Shown here piece after piece: positions 63,897 through 64,000 of a stretch of 64,000 nucleotides of DNA. Source of the DNA: Theobroma cacao (Eukaryota > Streptophyta > Magnoliopsida > Malvales > Malvaceae); contig NC_030855.1 of assembly GCF_000208745.1 (NCBI RefSeq), forward strand, positions 23,206,030 through 23,270,029, read 5' to 3'. The first letter of the stretch is position 1, and every line of letters begins with the position of its first letter. A model generated the notes under the pieces. The model was not told the DNA's origin and did not search any database. It saw only the letters and a program-made list of their open reading frames with translations. The translations under genes were made by a program, and so were the position numbers.

Positions 63897-64000
63897 GGCT
63901 AGAGAACTGTTACTTTCAGCCATTCAAATTGGTGAAAAGGACCTCCAAATTAAAAACATGATATTGGTTTTCATGAAATCCAAGATGCCTAATTCATACT

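Overview
This is nuclear DNA from a flowering plant, most likely a eudicot. It is AT-rich, has short GT-AG (and two candidate GC-AG) introns, and carries plant-only families: CLE peptides, TAXIMIN, a PLS-type PPR protein, plant GDSL lipases and DAD1-like phospholipases. Much of the intergenic DNA is decayed transposons. The species cannot be fixed from the sequence.

Layout. 1-3031: the 3' end of one class II phospholipase A1 gene and a complete tandem copy. 3040-9500: no recognisable gene. 9632-11287: an intronless membrane protein resembling a ferric/flavin reductase. 12241-14058 (-) and 19378-21169 (+): an intact and a frameshifted GDSL lipase in head-to-head orientation, separated by hAT and LINE-like debris. 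22187-25081 (-): mitochondrial malate dehydrogenase, 7 exons. 26465-30390 (-): pyruvate decarboxylase, 7 exons. 32221-32608 (-): a two-exon TAXIMIN signalling peptide gene. 34104-35702 (-): an organellar PPR protein. 39583-42714 (+): a CPRD49-type SGNH esterase, 5 exons. 44981-63843: a CLE-rich region with three small intronless CLE peptide genes, all on the minus strand. Between them lie a degenerate Ty1/copia element with both LTRs, a long near-perfect inverted repeat just downstream of the middle CLE gene, two diverged copies of a roughly 1.2 kb non-coding repeat, and local tandem duplications.

The genes are not an operon-like system. Themes are lipid/ester hydrolysis (two phospholipases, three GDSL/SGNH genes), central carbon metabolism (malate dehydrogenase, pyruvate decarboxylase) and small secreted peptides (TAXIMIN, three CLEs). 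The points most worth a second look are the CLE cluster with unusual residues at dodecapeptide position 2, the 142/156-base inverted repeat beside one CLE gene, the GDSL pseudogene with three separate frame lesions, and the candidate GC-AG introns. Exon boundaries were assigned by hand from splice consensus, reading-frame continuity and family similarity. No database search was possible.
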